A stretch of DNA of 64,000 nt from the NCBI GenBank assembly GCA_028707275.1, contig JAQTUP010000002.1, positions 681,198-745,197 of the forward strand. Direction: 5' to 3'. The notes below the pieces were generated by a model. That model was given only the letters and a program-made list of their open reading frames with translations, did no database searches and had not been told where the DNA came from. This document shows positions 18,865 to 27,540 of this stretch, piece after piece (the stretch's first letter is position 1; the number at the start of each line of letters is the position of its first letter). Made by a program: the position numbers and the translations under genes. The DNA comes from Gallionella sp. (lineage in GTDB: Bacteria > Pseudomonadota > Gammaproteobacteria > Burkholderiales > Gallionellaceae).

Positions 18865-19731
18865 ATGAACATACTCGACCTGCTGCAAACGTCCCCCCCG
18901 TTATTGATCGGGATTAGCACTGTTTTAGGGCTGCTGGTGGGTAGTTTCCTCAACGTGGTCATCTACCGACTGCCGAAGATGATGGAACTGGGCTGGCAAC
19001 AGCAGTGCAGCGAGTTGCGCGGCGAAGAACCCGTTCACAGCGAGCCGTATAATCTCGTGATTCCGCGCTCGGCCTGTCCGCATTGCCATCACGCAATCAG
19101 TGCGTGGGAAAATGTGCCTGTGATAAGTTATCTGCTGCTGCGTGGCAAGTGCCACGGCTGCAAAGCGCCCATTTCCCCGCGCTACCCCGTCATAGAAGCC
19201 ATCAGCGGAATACTGTGCGGATTTGCGGCATGGCACTTCGGCTTTGGGCTGGCGGCCGCAGGGTCCATGCTGCTGATCTGGGCATTGCTCGCGCTCATGG
19301 CCATCGACTTTGACACCCAGCTGCTGCCGGATGACATCGTCCTGCCGCTCGTCTGGGCAGGTCTGCTGCTCAACATGAACGGCACCTACACCACGCTGCA
19401 CGACTCTCTGCTGGGCGCCGTCTTTGGCTATCTGTCACTGTGGACGGTGTACTGGTTGTTCAAACTGGCCACAGGCAAAGAAGGCATGGGCTACGGCGAC
19501 TTCAAGCTGTTAGCCGCGCTGGGCGCATGGCTGGGCTGGCAGTTGCTGCCACTGATCATCATTTTGTCATCCCTGGTCGGCGCCGTGGTCGGCATCGTGC
19601 TGATCGCGGCCGCAAAACATGGCCGCGATATCCCCATCCCGTTTGGTCCCTACCTTGTGGGAGGCGGATTGATCGCCCTGTTCTGGGGGCAGACACTGAC
19701 GCAAAACTATCTGCAATTGATGGCGCAATGA
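18865..19731 (+). CDS. pilD: Prepilin leader peptidase/N-methyltransferase PilD
   Basis: A 288-residue polytopic membrane protease that cleaves and N-methylates type IV prepilins. It shows the N-terminal GSFLNVVIYRLP segment, the four-cysteine zinc motif (CPHC and CHGC, about residues 72-97), and the two catalytic aspartates in AIDFDTQLLPDD and in the GMGYGDFKLL motif (GxGxGD). It overlaps coaE by three bases in an ATGA arrangement, the usual pilD-coaE order in betaproteobacteria. Confidence 0.96.
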   Translation: MNILDLLQTSPPLLIGISTVLGLLVGSFLNVVIYRLPKMMELGWQQQCSELRGEEPVHSEPYNLVIPRSACPHCHHAISAWENVPVISYLLLRGKCHGCKAPISPRYPVIEAISGILCGFAAWHFGFGLAAAGSMLLIWALLALMAIDFDTQLLPDDIVLPLVWAGLLLNMNGTYTTLHDSLLGAVFGYLSLWTVYWLFKLATGKEGMGYGDFKLLAALGAWLGWQLLPLIIILSSLVGAVVGIVLIAAAKHGRDIPIPFGPYLVGGGLIALFWGQTLTQNYLQLMAQ

Positions 19732-20351
19732 AATCGCTACGCAAATCGCATAAGCTGTGCGTGGGTCTGACAGGCGGCATAGGTTGCGGGAAAAACACCG
19801 TGGCGCGACTGTTTGAGGCGCTGGGGGTGCCTGTCATCGACACGGACAGCCTCTCACACCAGCTGACGCGGTCAGGCGGACAGGCTATTGCGCCGATAAA
19901 GGCCGCCTTCGGTGAGCCGTACATCACAAAGACAGGGGAACTGGATCGCGCCCTGATGCGCCAGCTGGTTTTTTCGGATGCGGGTGCCAAACTCAAGCTT
20001 GAAAATATTCTGCACCCGCTGATCCTCGCTCTTTGCGAGGCAGAACTTTGCGCGAAGGCCGCCGCTCCTTATGTCATCCTGATGGCACCCTTACTGCTTG
20101 AATGTCCGGCTTTCCTGGCGCTGGTTGATCGCGTATTGCTGGTCGATTGCAGCGAGCAAAACCAGATTTCCCGCGTCGCGTCGCGCAGCGGACTTGACGA
20201 AACCCAAATCCGTGCGATTATCGCGCTACAGATGCCCCGGGCAGAGCGCATGGCGCGCGCAGATGACTTCATCAGCAACGATGGATTATGCGCAGAGTTG
20301 GATGAACAGGTAGCCGCCTTGCACCGGCACTACGCGAATATAACCAATTGA
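19728..20351 (+). CDS. coaE: Dephospho-CoA kinase CoaE with atypical Walker A
   Basis: A 207-residue P-loop kinase that phosphorylates dephospho-CoA in the last step of coenzyme A synthesis. The family pattern is clear: GLTGGIGCGKNTVARLFEALGVPVIDTD, later LENILHPLI and the VLLVDCSEQNQISRVASR segment, ending with a FISNDG strand. The Walker A residue after Lys22 is Asn23 instead of Ser/Thr; Thr24 follows. In P-loop enzymes that Ser/Thr ligates Mg, so the substitution is notable. Start ATG at 19728 overlaps the pilD stop. Confidence 0.93.
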   Translation: MKSLRKSHKLCVGLTGGIGCGKNTVARLFEALGVPVIDTDSLSHQLTRSGGQAIAPIKAAFGEPYITKTGELDRALMRQLVFSDAGAKLKLENILHPLILALCEAELCAKAAAPYVILMAPLLLECPAFLALVDRVLLVDCSEQNQISRVASRSGLDETQIRAIIALQMPRAERMARADDFISNDGLCAELDEQVAALHRHYANITN

Positions 20352-20421
20352 CGGCAAGCCGAGATTACCTATATCGTCCGTGCTTGGCATTACTTTTTAA
20401 CCGAAATCAGGCGCTAAAGAC

Positions 20422-21183
20422 GTGATCAGCTACGAGTTTCCTCTTAATGAAAAAATACGCACCTGGTTGAGACTTGAGGACTTGTTCGCACGCATGAAAT
20501 ATTTCATGGCCGCCGAACTCAGCATGGAACACCACGCAGCACTCACGACCCTCTTTGAAATTCACGAAGTCGCCGCCCGCGCCGACCTTAAATCCGAGTT
20601 ATTGCAGGAGCTTGAACGACAAAAGCGCTCGCTGTCCAACTTGCACGATAATCCGGCTATTTCAGAGCACGCTCTGGACAGCATCCTCAACGAGATAGAA
20701 CAGGCCATGTCAGCCTTGCTCGCCATGACCGGAAAAACCGGCAAGTTCCTGCGCGAAAACGAATGGCTGATGGGCATCAAGCAACGCGTCAGCATGCCAG
20801 GCGGCACCTGCCAGTTTGACCTGCCGTCATATCACTACTGGCAAAAGCAGCCCGCCGCCTCGCGCCGCCTCGACCTGGAAGGATGGATCACACCGTTTTT
20901 TCCTCTGAGCACCGCCATTTATATTTTGTTGCGCCTGTTGCGCGAAAATGGCCGAAAACTCAGTTTCACCGCCAGACAGGGAACTTTCCAGCAGATGCAG
21001 GGCGGGCGAGTCGCGCAATTATTGTGCGTATGTCTGGATACGGAACTGGCATGCATACCCGAACTGAGCGCGAACAAATATGCGATCAACATACGATTTA
21101 TCGTCGCCGACTACGGGGCAAAATCTTCCCTGTTCAGGCAGGACGTACCCTTTGAACTGACTTTTTGCAGCCTGACATCATGA
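20422..21183 (+). CDS. zapD: Cell division protein ZapD
   Basis: A 253-residue protein of the ZapD (former DUF1342/YacF) family, which cross-links FtsZ filaments at the division septum. The N-terminus ISYEFPLNEKIRTWLRLEDLFARM is close to the family consensus, as are the central FLRENEWLMGIKQR and C-terminal segments. The start is a GTG at 20422, chosen by that N-terminal match. Its stop overlaps the yacG ATG (ATGA); coaE-zapD-yacG is the standard order in many proteobacteria. Confidence 0.95.
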   Translation: MISYEFPLNEKIRTWLRLEDLFARMKYFMAAELSMEHHAALTTLFEIHEVAARADLKSELLQELERQKRSLSNLHDNPAISEHALDSILNEIEQAMSALLAMTGKTGKFLRENEWLMGIKQRVSMPGGTCQFDLPSYHYWQKQPAASRRLDLEGWITPFFPLSTAIYILLRLLRENGRKLSFTARQGTFQQMQGGRVAQLLCVCLDTELACIPELSANKYAINIRFIVADYGAKSSLFRQDVPFELTFCSLTS

Positions 21184-21371
21184 GCCAAGCACCCGTAGTA
21201 CCTTGTCCGCGCTGCGGCAAGGAATCCGTCTGGGACACCAAAAATCCTTATCGCCCGTTTTGCAGCGAGCGCTGCAAGATGATAGATCTGGGAAAATGGG
21301 CTGACGAAGCATTTCGCGTAGCCCTGCCCGACGACGAGCAGGAATTCACCTCACCCTCTCACCAGGCCTGA
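21180..21371 (+). CDS. yacG: Zinc-ribbon DNA gyrase inhibitor YacG
   Basis: A 63-residue protein with the full YacG zinc motif: CPRCGKES followed by FCSERCKMIDLGKWADE, giving four Cys ligands. In E. coli YacG binds GyrB and inhibits gyrase. The ATG at 21180 overlaps the zapD stop. The 3' end overlaps the convergent MutT-ThiE gene by 13 bases. Confidence 0.95.
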   Translation: MSQAPVVPCPRCGKESVWDTKNPYRPFCSERCKMIDLGKWADEAFRVALPDDEQEFTSPSHQA

Positions 21372-22303
21372 CGCAGCAGCGCTATGCCGTGCGCACCCTG
21401 CTGCCAGGCTTGAGTCATGTGCTCACGGCTCAAGCCGCCCAGCGCATACACCGGAATGGATGAACCTGCCGCAGCTGCCGTAAAATTCTCCCATCCCAGA
21501 TGAGCCTCACCCGGATGACTCTTTGTCGGCAGCACCGGGCTTAGCAACGCAAAATCACAGCCCAGATTTTCCGCCAGACGCAGCTCCTTAGCACCATGGC
21601 AGGACGCGGCACATAAGCCCGCATCGGGACGCCGGGTCAATCCGGCCAGCTGAGCTGAAGTCAGATGCACCCCGTCGGCGCCCACCTGCTGCGCCAACTC
21701 CACATCGCCGCTGAGCAACACCTTCGCGCCATACTGGTGCGCCAGCTCAACGACCCGAAGTGCCAGAAGGCGCAACTCATCAGGACTCATGCTTTTTTCT
21801 CGCAGTTGAATCAGCCGCAGCCCCTGATGCAGCGCGGCCTCCAAACGCCGCATGAATTCTTCCACACCCAGCGAAGCGGCATGACTGATGGCATACAGTG
21901 TCGGCAATTCAAGCGCACTCAACACCGGCATATTGGCGGGGAGCACAGGAGAGACTGCTGCCGTCTGTTGCCAGGAAAACTGCTGGCCTTCATGCGGGTA
22001 CAACTCGCCGCGCCATTCGGTCACCCGAAAAAAAACAAGGCGCACGATGGCGTGCGGATAGGTGAATACGCGCGTAATCCACGGATAGGCGGTGACAACC
22101 TCTACGCCTAACTCCTCGCGCAACTCGCGAAGCAGCGCATCATGAGCCGTCTCGCCGGCCTCCAGCTTCCCGCCCGGGAATTCCCAGAACCCTGCCCATA
22201 TCTTGCCCGGGGGTCGCTGAGCCAGCAAAAATGAACCGTCAGGCCGCTGCAAAACGGCAGCAGCCACCTCGACGACCTTAACTTTTTCCGTCAATTTCCC
22301 CAT
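21359..22303 (-). CDS. MutT-type Nudix hydrolase fused to a thiamine-phosphate-synthase-like domain
   Basis: A 314-residue two-domain protein. The N-terminal 130 residues are a MutT-like Nudix hydrolase with the Nudix box GKLEAGETAHDALLRELREE (about 45-64), which removes oxidised dGTP from the nucleotide pool. The C-terminal ~180 residues have the TIM-barrel pattern of ThiE/TenI (EAALHQGLRLIQLREK, GADGVHLTSAQLAG, GLCAASCHGAKEL, PVYALGGLSREH). This fusion is a known betaproteobacterial arrangement. The function of the second domain is not established. The start is the ATG at 22301-22303, inside the end of the upstream DUF805 gene. Confidence 0.92.
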   Translation of the reverse strand: MGKLTEKVKVVEVAAAVLQRPDGSFLLAQRPPGKIWAGFWEFPGGKLEAGETAHDALLRELREELGVEVVTAYPWITRVFTYPHAIVRLVFFRVTEWRGELYPHEGQQFSWQQTAAVSPVLPANMPVLSALELPTLYAISHAASLGVEEFMRRLEAALHQGLRLIQLREKSMSPDELRLLALRVVELAHQYGAKVLLSGDVELAQQVGADGVHLTSAQLAGLTRRPDAGLCAASCHGAKELRLAENLGCDFALLSPVLPTKSHPGEAHLGWENFTAAAAGSSIPVYALGGLSREHMTQAWQQGAHGIALLRQAW

Positions 22304-22610
22304 CCCTGTCTGACAGGCGGGTTTCCTGCGCCAGCCAATAGATCACAATTAAGCCTGCCAGCGGGATCAGCACAATCAGCTGCAGCCAGCCGCTTCGATT
22401 GGTATCATGCAGCCTGCGTGCGGCCACCGCGATTGAAGGCAGAAAGACCGCCAGCGCGAAAAGGCCGTACACAAGCTCACTGATCATCATCGTCGCGATA
22501 TAACCCAACACAGTAAAAAGGAACCACCACCAATACTCCGACCGTGATGCCCGACCGTTGAAATCAGCGTATTTGGAAAAACAGGTACTGATCGATTCAC
22601 CGAATGTCAT
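22278..22610 (-). CDS. DUF805 family small membrane protein
   Basis: A 110-residue protein with three to four membrane segments. It carries the DUF805 hallmarks: N-terminal FSKYADFNGRASRSEYWWWFLF and a C-terminal AARRLHDTNRSGW motif followed by two helices. The function is unknown; E. coli has homologues YhaH and YhaI. The ATG at 22610 has an AGGAA ribosome site; a longer frame upstream is rejected because the family begins at MTFGESI. The gene overlaps the following MutT-ThiE gene by 26 bases. Confidence 0.9.
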   Translation of the reverse strand: MTFGESISTCFSKYADFNGRASRSEYWWWFLFTVLGYIATMMISELVYGLFALAVFLPSIAVAARRLHDTNRSGWLQLIVLIPLAGLIVIYWLAQETRLSDRDGEIDGKS

Positions 22611-22750
22611 GTTGATTCCTTTCAATGTGATTGAGGGTGGCACATAATAGCAGCAAATACGAAACCTGCCGACCGGATGCCGGGCGCATCCTGCATGAGT
22701 CGCGGCCTGATCCGTACTCATCCGGTCGCGCTGAAAAACGGAAGGAAAGT

Positions 22751-23344
22751 ATGGCCACTATTATTTATCTGCACGGATTTGCCAGCGCAGGTATCAGCCC
22801 GAAGAGCGACGCCCTCGTCGCCGCATTTGGCAGGGAATACGTCTTCGCGCCCGACCTGCCGGTAAGCCCCGAGGGCACTGTGGCAATCGTCACAGCCCTG
22901 GTGCGCGAGGCACGCAGTTATCCGCTCATTTTTGTGGGCACATCCTTGGGCGGCTTTTGGGCCAACTACTTCGCGCAAAAATTCAACTCGCCTTGCATCA
23001 TGGTCAACCCGTCCATGAATCCGGGCAAAGCAATGACCGCCCGCGTGGGTTCCGTCTTCAGAAACCACAAAACCGGAGAAGAATTTTCCATCACACAGGA
23101 ACACGCGATGTCATTTGAGCGCTGCCGCACTGAAGCGCTGGCGCATCCGGACAGTGAACTGGTTAATTTATTTCTGGCAAAAGACGATGAGGTGATCGAC
23201 TACAGGGAGACTTGCACACTGATCCCCCGCTACAAGAGTCGCGTCATCACCCCCGATGGCGGACACCGCTACTCGGATCACTGGGAGATGGTCGTCGACA
23301 AGGCGCGTGAATTAGCAGGGCAAGCCGCCGAGCCTCGTCACTGA
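22751..23344 (+). CDS. YqiA/YcfP-like alpha/beta-fold esterase
   Basis: A 197-residue alpha/beta hydrolase of the YqiA (UPF0227) group. Features are the N-terminal IIYLHGFASAG oxyanion strand, the nucleophile elbow GTSLGGFWA (Ser at about 67), an acidic residue in AKDDEVIDY and the catalytic-type His in DGGHRYSDH. The size fits the family, whose members hydrolyse short acyl or palmitoyl-CoA esters in vitro; the physiological substrate is unknown. The ATG at 22751 is preceded by GAAGGAAAG. It is divergent from the DUF805 gene. Confidence 0.88.
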   Translation: MATIIYLHGFASAGISPKSDALVAAFGREYVFAPDLPVSPEGTVAIVTALVREARSYPLIFVGTSLGGFWANYFAQKFNSPCIMVNPSMNPGKAMTARVGSVFRNHKTGEEFSITQEHAMSFERCRTEALAHPDSELVNLFLAKDDEVIDYRETCTLIPRYKSRVITPDGGHRYSDHWEMVVDKARELAGQAAEPRH

Positions 23345-23349
23345 CAAAC

Positions 23350-23958
23350 TTACTCTGCGGTTTTCTTGCCGATCCGGCTCTCCCGCCCGGCCAGCAGATT
23401 CTGAATATTGCTCTTGTGTCGCCAGATCAGCAGCATGGACATGAGGGCGGAGGCCAGCACCCACTCCTGCGGCAGCCCCAGTGCCAGCGCATAGACGGGC
23501 GCGCCTGTTGCCGCCATCAGGGCTGCCAGTGACGACAGGCGGAACACCAGCGCGACGAGCAGCCAGGTCGCCAGCGCTGCCAGCCCCAGCCAGGGGCTCA
23601 ACGCCAGCAACACCCCCAGCGCCGTGGCCACGCCCTTGCCCCCCTTGAATTTGAGAAAAATCGGGAACACATGTCCCAGAAATACGGCAAGCGCGACCAG
23701 CGCCACCAGCAACAGGCCCGGCTTATCCATCGCTGTGAAGTGCATCGCCAGAACCACCGCCACCCAGCCCTTTGCCGCATCGCCCAGCAGTGTCAGCGCG
23801 GCCGCCGATTTTTTGCCGCTGCGCAGCACGTTGGTCGCTCCCGGATTGCATGAGCCGTAAGTCCGGGGATCGGCGATACGAAACACACGGCAGGTCACGA
23901 CGGCAAAGGAAATCGAGCCCAGCAAATAGGCGGCTACAACAAAAAGCAGGGTCAACAT
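23350..23958 (-). CDS. plsY: Acyl-phosphate:glycerol-3-phosphate acyltransferase PlsY
   Basis: A 202-residue polytopic membrane enzyme that starts phospholipid synthesis by acylating glycerol 3-phosphate. The three PlsY motifs are visible: [11 protein letters not shown] with [14 protein letters not shown], then [24 protein letters not shown], and a C-terminal [20 protein letters not shown]. It is divergent from folB. Confidence 0.96.
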   Translation of the reverse strand: MLTLLFVVAAYLLGSISFAVVTCRVFRIADPRTYGSCNPGATNVLRSGKKSAAALTLLGDAAKGWVAVVLAMHFTAMDKPGLLLVALVALAVFLGHVFPIFLKFKGGKGVATALGVLLALSPWLGLAALATWLLVALVFRLSSLAALMAATGAPVYALALGLPQEWVLASALMSMLLIWRHKSNIQNLLAGRESRIGKKTAE

Positions 23959-24077
23959 CGGGAATACCTTAAAATGCGCGAATGGCGGATTTTACTTGAA
24001 TGCAGGAAAACCACCAAAACAAACCAACAAATTCATCCCACTCATGCCTCCTCAACGGCATGAAAACAGGTAACAGT

Positions 24078-24434
24078 ATGGACATCATCTTTATACGCGA
24101 ACTCAAAGTCACCACGCTGATCGGCATCTACGAACGCGAAAAACACGTGCCGCAAACCTTGCAACTCGACCTTGAGATCGCGCTGCCCAACAGCCGCGCC
24201 TGCTACAGCGACGACATCAATGATGCGCTGGATTACGCCAAGGTCGCGCAACATATTCAGACAGTATTGAGCGAAGGTCACTTTTCGCTGGTCGAAACAC
24301 TGGCCGAGCACATCGCACAGATTATTTTGAAGGATTTCGACGCCCCCTGGGTCAAGGTGAGCGTCGCCAAGTTGCAGGCGATCCGCAACTGCCGGATGGT
24401 GGGGATATGCATTGAACGCAGCAAGGCGCAGTGA
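24078..24434 (+). CDS. folB: Dihydroneopterin aldolase FolB
   Basis: A 118-residue enzyme of folate synthesis that converts dihydroneopterin to hydroxymethyl-dihydropterin and glycolaldehyde. The sequence IRELKVTTLIGIYEREKHVPQTLQLDLEI and the SLVETLAEHIAQIIL helix, followed by VKVSVAKLQAI, are diagnostic. The ATG at 24078 is preferred; another in-frame ATG at 24060 would add six residues. The plsY-folB divergent pair is common in proteobacteria. Confidence 0.94.
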   Translation: MDIIFIRELKVTTLIGIYEREKHVPQTLQLDLEIALPNSRACYSDDINDALDYAKVAQHIQTVLSEGHFSLVETLAEHIAQIILKDFDAPWVKVSVAKLQAIRNCRMVGICIERSKAQ

Positions 24435-24447
24435 TTTAAAGTTGCCG

Positions 24448-24603
24448 TTCGCCCTGAGCTCGTCGAAGGGCGTAGTCCGTAACCCTCAGAATAAACACCG
24501 CCGGGAGTAGTCCTGTCTGCCGACAGGCAGGCCGGCTGCTGGTCACTTTCTTTTGGCGACACAAAAGAAAGGAACTTGCTGCCGGGCAACCCCCGGCCCA
24601 GTT
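24448..24603. repeat. Composite intergenic repeats downstream of folB
   Basis: Two elements lie here. At 24448-24472 a CCTGAGC...GTCGAAGG palindrome is the same type as the one inside uvrD near 33911. From 24500 to about 24603 runs a second element containing GGCTGCTGG and ACTTTCTTTTG, whose inverted partner CAAAAGAAAG follows. The same core occurs at 30650-30690. Compared with that copy, this one carries an extra 20-base near-palindrome at 24512-24531, so one repeat is nested in another. Confidence 0.8.
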
Positions 24604-27492
24604 TTAGTGCGCCTCGTCCCAGTTTTTGCCTTGCCCCACTTCGACCAGTAGCGGCACATTAAGCGCTGCGACGTTGCACATCAGGCCAGGCAATCTTTCC
24701 TTGACCAGCGCCAGTTCATTTTCCGGCACTTCGAGCACCAGTTCATCGTGCACCTGCATGATTAACCGGCTCTGCAACTTCTCAGTCTCCAGCCAGCGCT
24801 GCACCTTGATCATCGCCAGCTTGATCAAATCGGCCGCCGTACCCTGCATGGGCGCATTGATCGCGGCGCGCTCGGCGCCCTGTCGTTTCATGGCGTTCAT
24901 GCTGTTGATTTCCGGCAGCCATAAGCGGCGGCCGAACACGGTCTCAACATAACCTTGCTCCTTAGCCTGCAATCGGGTGCTGTCCATATAGTTTTTCACC
25001 CCGGGATAGCGCGCGAAATACCGGTCGATATAGGCTTGCGAGGCACCCCGTTCTATCCCCAGTTGTTTAGCCAGACCGAATGCTGACATGCCGTAAATCA
25101 GGCCAAAGTTGATGACCTTGGCGTAGCGGCGCTGCTCGTTGCTCACGTCGACAGGTGCGATCATGAAAATCTCGGCGGCGGTGGCGCGGTGTACATCTTC
25201 GTTGTTGGCGAACGCCTGCAACAAGCCCGCATCCCCTGATAAATGCGCCATGATGCGCAACTCGATCTGCGAATAATCGGCGGCCACGATGCAACTGCCG
25301 ACTGGTGCGATAAAGGCTTCACGGATGCGCCGCCCCTCCAAGCTGCGAATCGGGATGTTTTGCAGATTCGGATCGCTGGACGCCAGACGTCCTGTTACCG
25401 CCACCGCCTGCGAATAGCTGGTATGCACACGGCCAGTTGCGCGATTGACCATCTTCGGCAGCTTATCGGTGTAAGTGGATTTCAGCTTCGCCATGCCGCG
25501 ATATTCGAGCAGCAACTTCGGCAGCGGATAATCGAGCGCCAGCTCCTGCAACACCTCCTCGTCGGTGGAAGGATCACCGCCCGGCGTCTTCTTCTTCACA
25601 GGCAAACCCAGCTTGCCGAACAATATTTCCCGCAGCTGCTTGGGCGAGTTGAGATTGAAAGGCTGATCCGCCGCCTCAAAGGCGCGCGCTTCGAGGGCGA
25701 TGAGCTTGCCGCCCAGCTCGTGACTCTGGAGATGCAACAGATTGCAGTCGAGCAACACGCCGTTGCGCTCCATGGTGTAGAGCACATGCATGGCCGGCAG
25801 CTCGATATCCCGGTACACATGCATCAAACCCTGCTCCGCTTCGATTTGAGGGACGAGCGCCCGGTGCAGCTGCAAGGTGATGTCGGCATCCTCGGCGGCA
25901 TAATGCGTGGCGGTAGCAAGATCGACCTGATCGAAGCAGATCTGCTTCGCGCCCTTGCCCGCCACCTCGACATAGCTGATGGTTTTAACATTCAAATGGC
26001 GCTGCGCGAGATTATCCATGTCGTGCGGCTTGTGGCTCTCCAGCACGTATGACTCCAAAAGCGTGTCGTCGTGTATTCCTTTGAGCCGAACACCGTGATT
26101 GGCGAAAATATGCCGGTCATATTTGAGATTCTGCCCGACTTTCTTGTACTGCTCGCCCTCCAGCCAGGGCTTGAGTTTTTCCAGCGTCTTTTCCCGATCA
26201 AGCTGATCGGGCGCGCCCGGATACACATGCGCTAACGGCAGATAAACCGCCCTGTGCGGCGCAATCGAAAACGAAATGCCGACCAGTTGCGCATCCATCA
26301 CATCGAGGCCCGTCGTCTCGGTATCCAGACACACCAGTTCGGCGGCCTGAATGTCGACCAGCAAGGCTTCGAGTTGCGCCCAGGTCAAGATCGTCTGGTA
26401 CTGCGAACTGTCGGTGCGCGCGGCGTCAGCCAAAGCCCCCGCATCCCCCCGCCCTTGCAGGGCGGGGTTTAGGGGGAGGGTAGAAGCGGTTGATTCTTGA
26501 GCTCTTTCAGATGTTTTACCCCCACCTTCGCCCTCCCCCTGAGAGGGGGAGGGAACAGAATGTGCGTCCTGAGAGGGGGAGGGAACAGAATGGTCGCCCT
26601 CCGAGAGTGAGGGAACAGAGCGCGCGCCCTGCGAGGGGCTGGACATATTAAGTTCACGCAGCCAGGTCTTGAACCCCAGACGCTCGTACAGTCGCGCCAG
26701 CGTTTCCTTGTCCCGCGAAGGCGGCACCAGATCGCGGTAGACGGGCAAACCGGGCACGTCGCATTTTACGGTAATCAGACGCCTGGCCTGCGGCAGCCAG
26801 TCCAGCGCACGGCGCAAGTTCGCGCCGACAACCCCGCCTATCGTATCCGCATTGCGCATCAGATTGTCCAGCGTACCATGCTGAGCGAGCCATTTCACCG
26901 CCGTCTTGGGGCCGCATTTTTCGACGCCCGGCACGTTATCCACCTGGTCACCGACCAACGACAGGTAGTCGACAATCCGTTCGGGCGGCACGCCGAATTT
27001 GGCTTCCACACCCGCTATGTCCAGCGTTTCGCTGTTCATGGTGTTGATCAGCGTCACATGCTCGTTCACCAGCTGCGCCAGATCCTTGTCGCCGGTCGCG
27101 ATGATGCAGCGCACACCATCACTGGACGCCTGCTCTGCCAGCGTGCCGATCACATCGTCCGCTTCAACCCCTTCAATCATGGATATGATCCAGCCATCGG
27201 CGGCGATCGCCTGATGCAGCGGTTCGATTTGCAGCGCCAGATCAGCAGGCATGGACGGCCGATTGGCCTTATATTCCGGATACCAGTCGTCGCGGAAGGT
27301 TTTACCTTTTGCGTCAAATACGCACAGGCTATAATCCGCCGGATAGTCCTGTCTTAAGCGGCGCAGCATATTGAGCACACCGTAAATTGCGGCGGTCGGA
27401 AAACCTTCCCGATTACGCATATCCGGCATGGCATGGAAGGCGCGGTACAAAAAAGATGAACCGTCGACCAGAAGCAATGTTTTATTGTTCAT
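24604..27492 (-). CDS. polA: DNA polymerase I with a repeat-derived interdomain insertion
   Basis: A 962-residue DNA polymerase I. The N-terminal ~280 residues are the 5'-3' exonuclease (LLLVDGSSFLYRAFHAMP, later DYLSLVGDQVDNVPGVEKCG). The 3'-5' proofreading domain follows (LVCLDTETTGLD keeps the catalytic DE pair), then the polymerase with motif A DYSQIELR, motif B RRYAKVINFGLIYG and motif C QVHDELVLEVP, so all three activities look intact. Between the 5' exonuclease and the proofreading domain, about residues 285-351, sits a low-complexity insertion encoded by palindromic and tandem repeats. E. coli Pol I has 928 residues; the insertion accounts for the extra length. Confidence 0.97.
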   Translation of the reverse strand: MNNKTLLLVDGSSFLYRAFHAMPDMRNREGFPTAAIYGVLNMLRRLRQDYPADYSLCVFDAKGKTFRDDWYPEYKANRPSMPADLALQIEPLHQAIAADGWIISMIEGVEADDVIGTLAEQASSDGVRCIIATGDKDLAQLVNEHVTLINTMNSETLDIAGVEAKFGVPPERIVDYLSLVGDQVDNVPGVEKCGPKTAVKWLAQHGTLDNLMRNADTIGGVVGANLRRALDWLPQARRLITVKCDVPGLPVYRDLVPPSRDKETLARLYERLGFKTWLRELNMSSPSQGARSVPSLSEGDHSVPSPSQDAHSVPSPSQGEGEGGGKTSERAQESTASTLPLNPALQGRGDAGALADAARTDSSQYQTILTWAQLEALLVDIQAAELVCLDTETTGLDVMDAQLVGISFSIAPHRAVYLPLAHVYPGAPDQLDREKTLEKLKPWLEGEQYKKVGQNLKYDRHIFANHGVRLKGIHDDTLLESYVLESHKPHDMDNLAQRHLNVKTISYVEVAGKGAKQICFDQVDLATATHYAAEDADITLQLHRALVPQIEAEQGLMHVYRDIELPAMHVLYTMERNGVLLDCNLLHLQSHELGGKLIALEARAFEAADQPFNLNSPKQLREILFGKLGLPVKKKTPGGDPSTDEEVLQELALDYPLPKLLLEYRGMAKLKSTYTDKLPKMVNRATGRVHTSYSQAVAVTGRLASSDPNLQNIPIRSLEGRRIREAFIAPVGSCIVAADYSQIELRIMAHLSGDAGLLQAFANNEDVHRATAAEIFMIAPVDVSNEQRRYAKVINFGLIYGMSAFGLAKQLGIERGASQAYIDRYFARYPGVKNYMDSTRLQAKEQGYVETVFGRRLWLPEINSMNAMKRQGAERAAINAPMQGTAADLIKLAMIKVQRWLETEKLQSRLIMQVHDELVLEVPENELALVKERLPGLMCNVAALNVPLLVEVGQGKNWDEAH
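26440..26641. repeat. In-frame repeat insertion in polA
   Basis: In coding sense the insertion begins with four tandem units of 30 bases, each encoding a ten-residue repeat of the type SPSQGARSVP. It ends in a C-rich palindrome (CCCTCCCCC...GGGCGGGG, decoded as PLNPALQGRGD). The arms CCCTCCCCCT and AGAGGGGGAGGG form short hairpins in each unit. It stays in frame with no stops and falls in a flexible interdomain linker. Confidence 0.92.
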
Positions 27493-27540
27493 TACGAAAA
27501 ACTCTTTTCATACGTTTATTTATAATTTCAAGGTACTGAC

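Noticed and set aside
18075..18962. A minus-strand open frame with a FRIQDSG peptide repeat
   Set aside because: It lies antisense to pilC and the peptide repeat is simply the heptamer array translated; there is no start signal or family match.
26523..26640. Regular repeats in polA as a CRISPR array or assembly artefact
   Set aside because: Units are directly adjacent without spacers, stay in the polA frame and resemble palindromes elsewhere in the window. An artefact cannot be fully excluded without reads.
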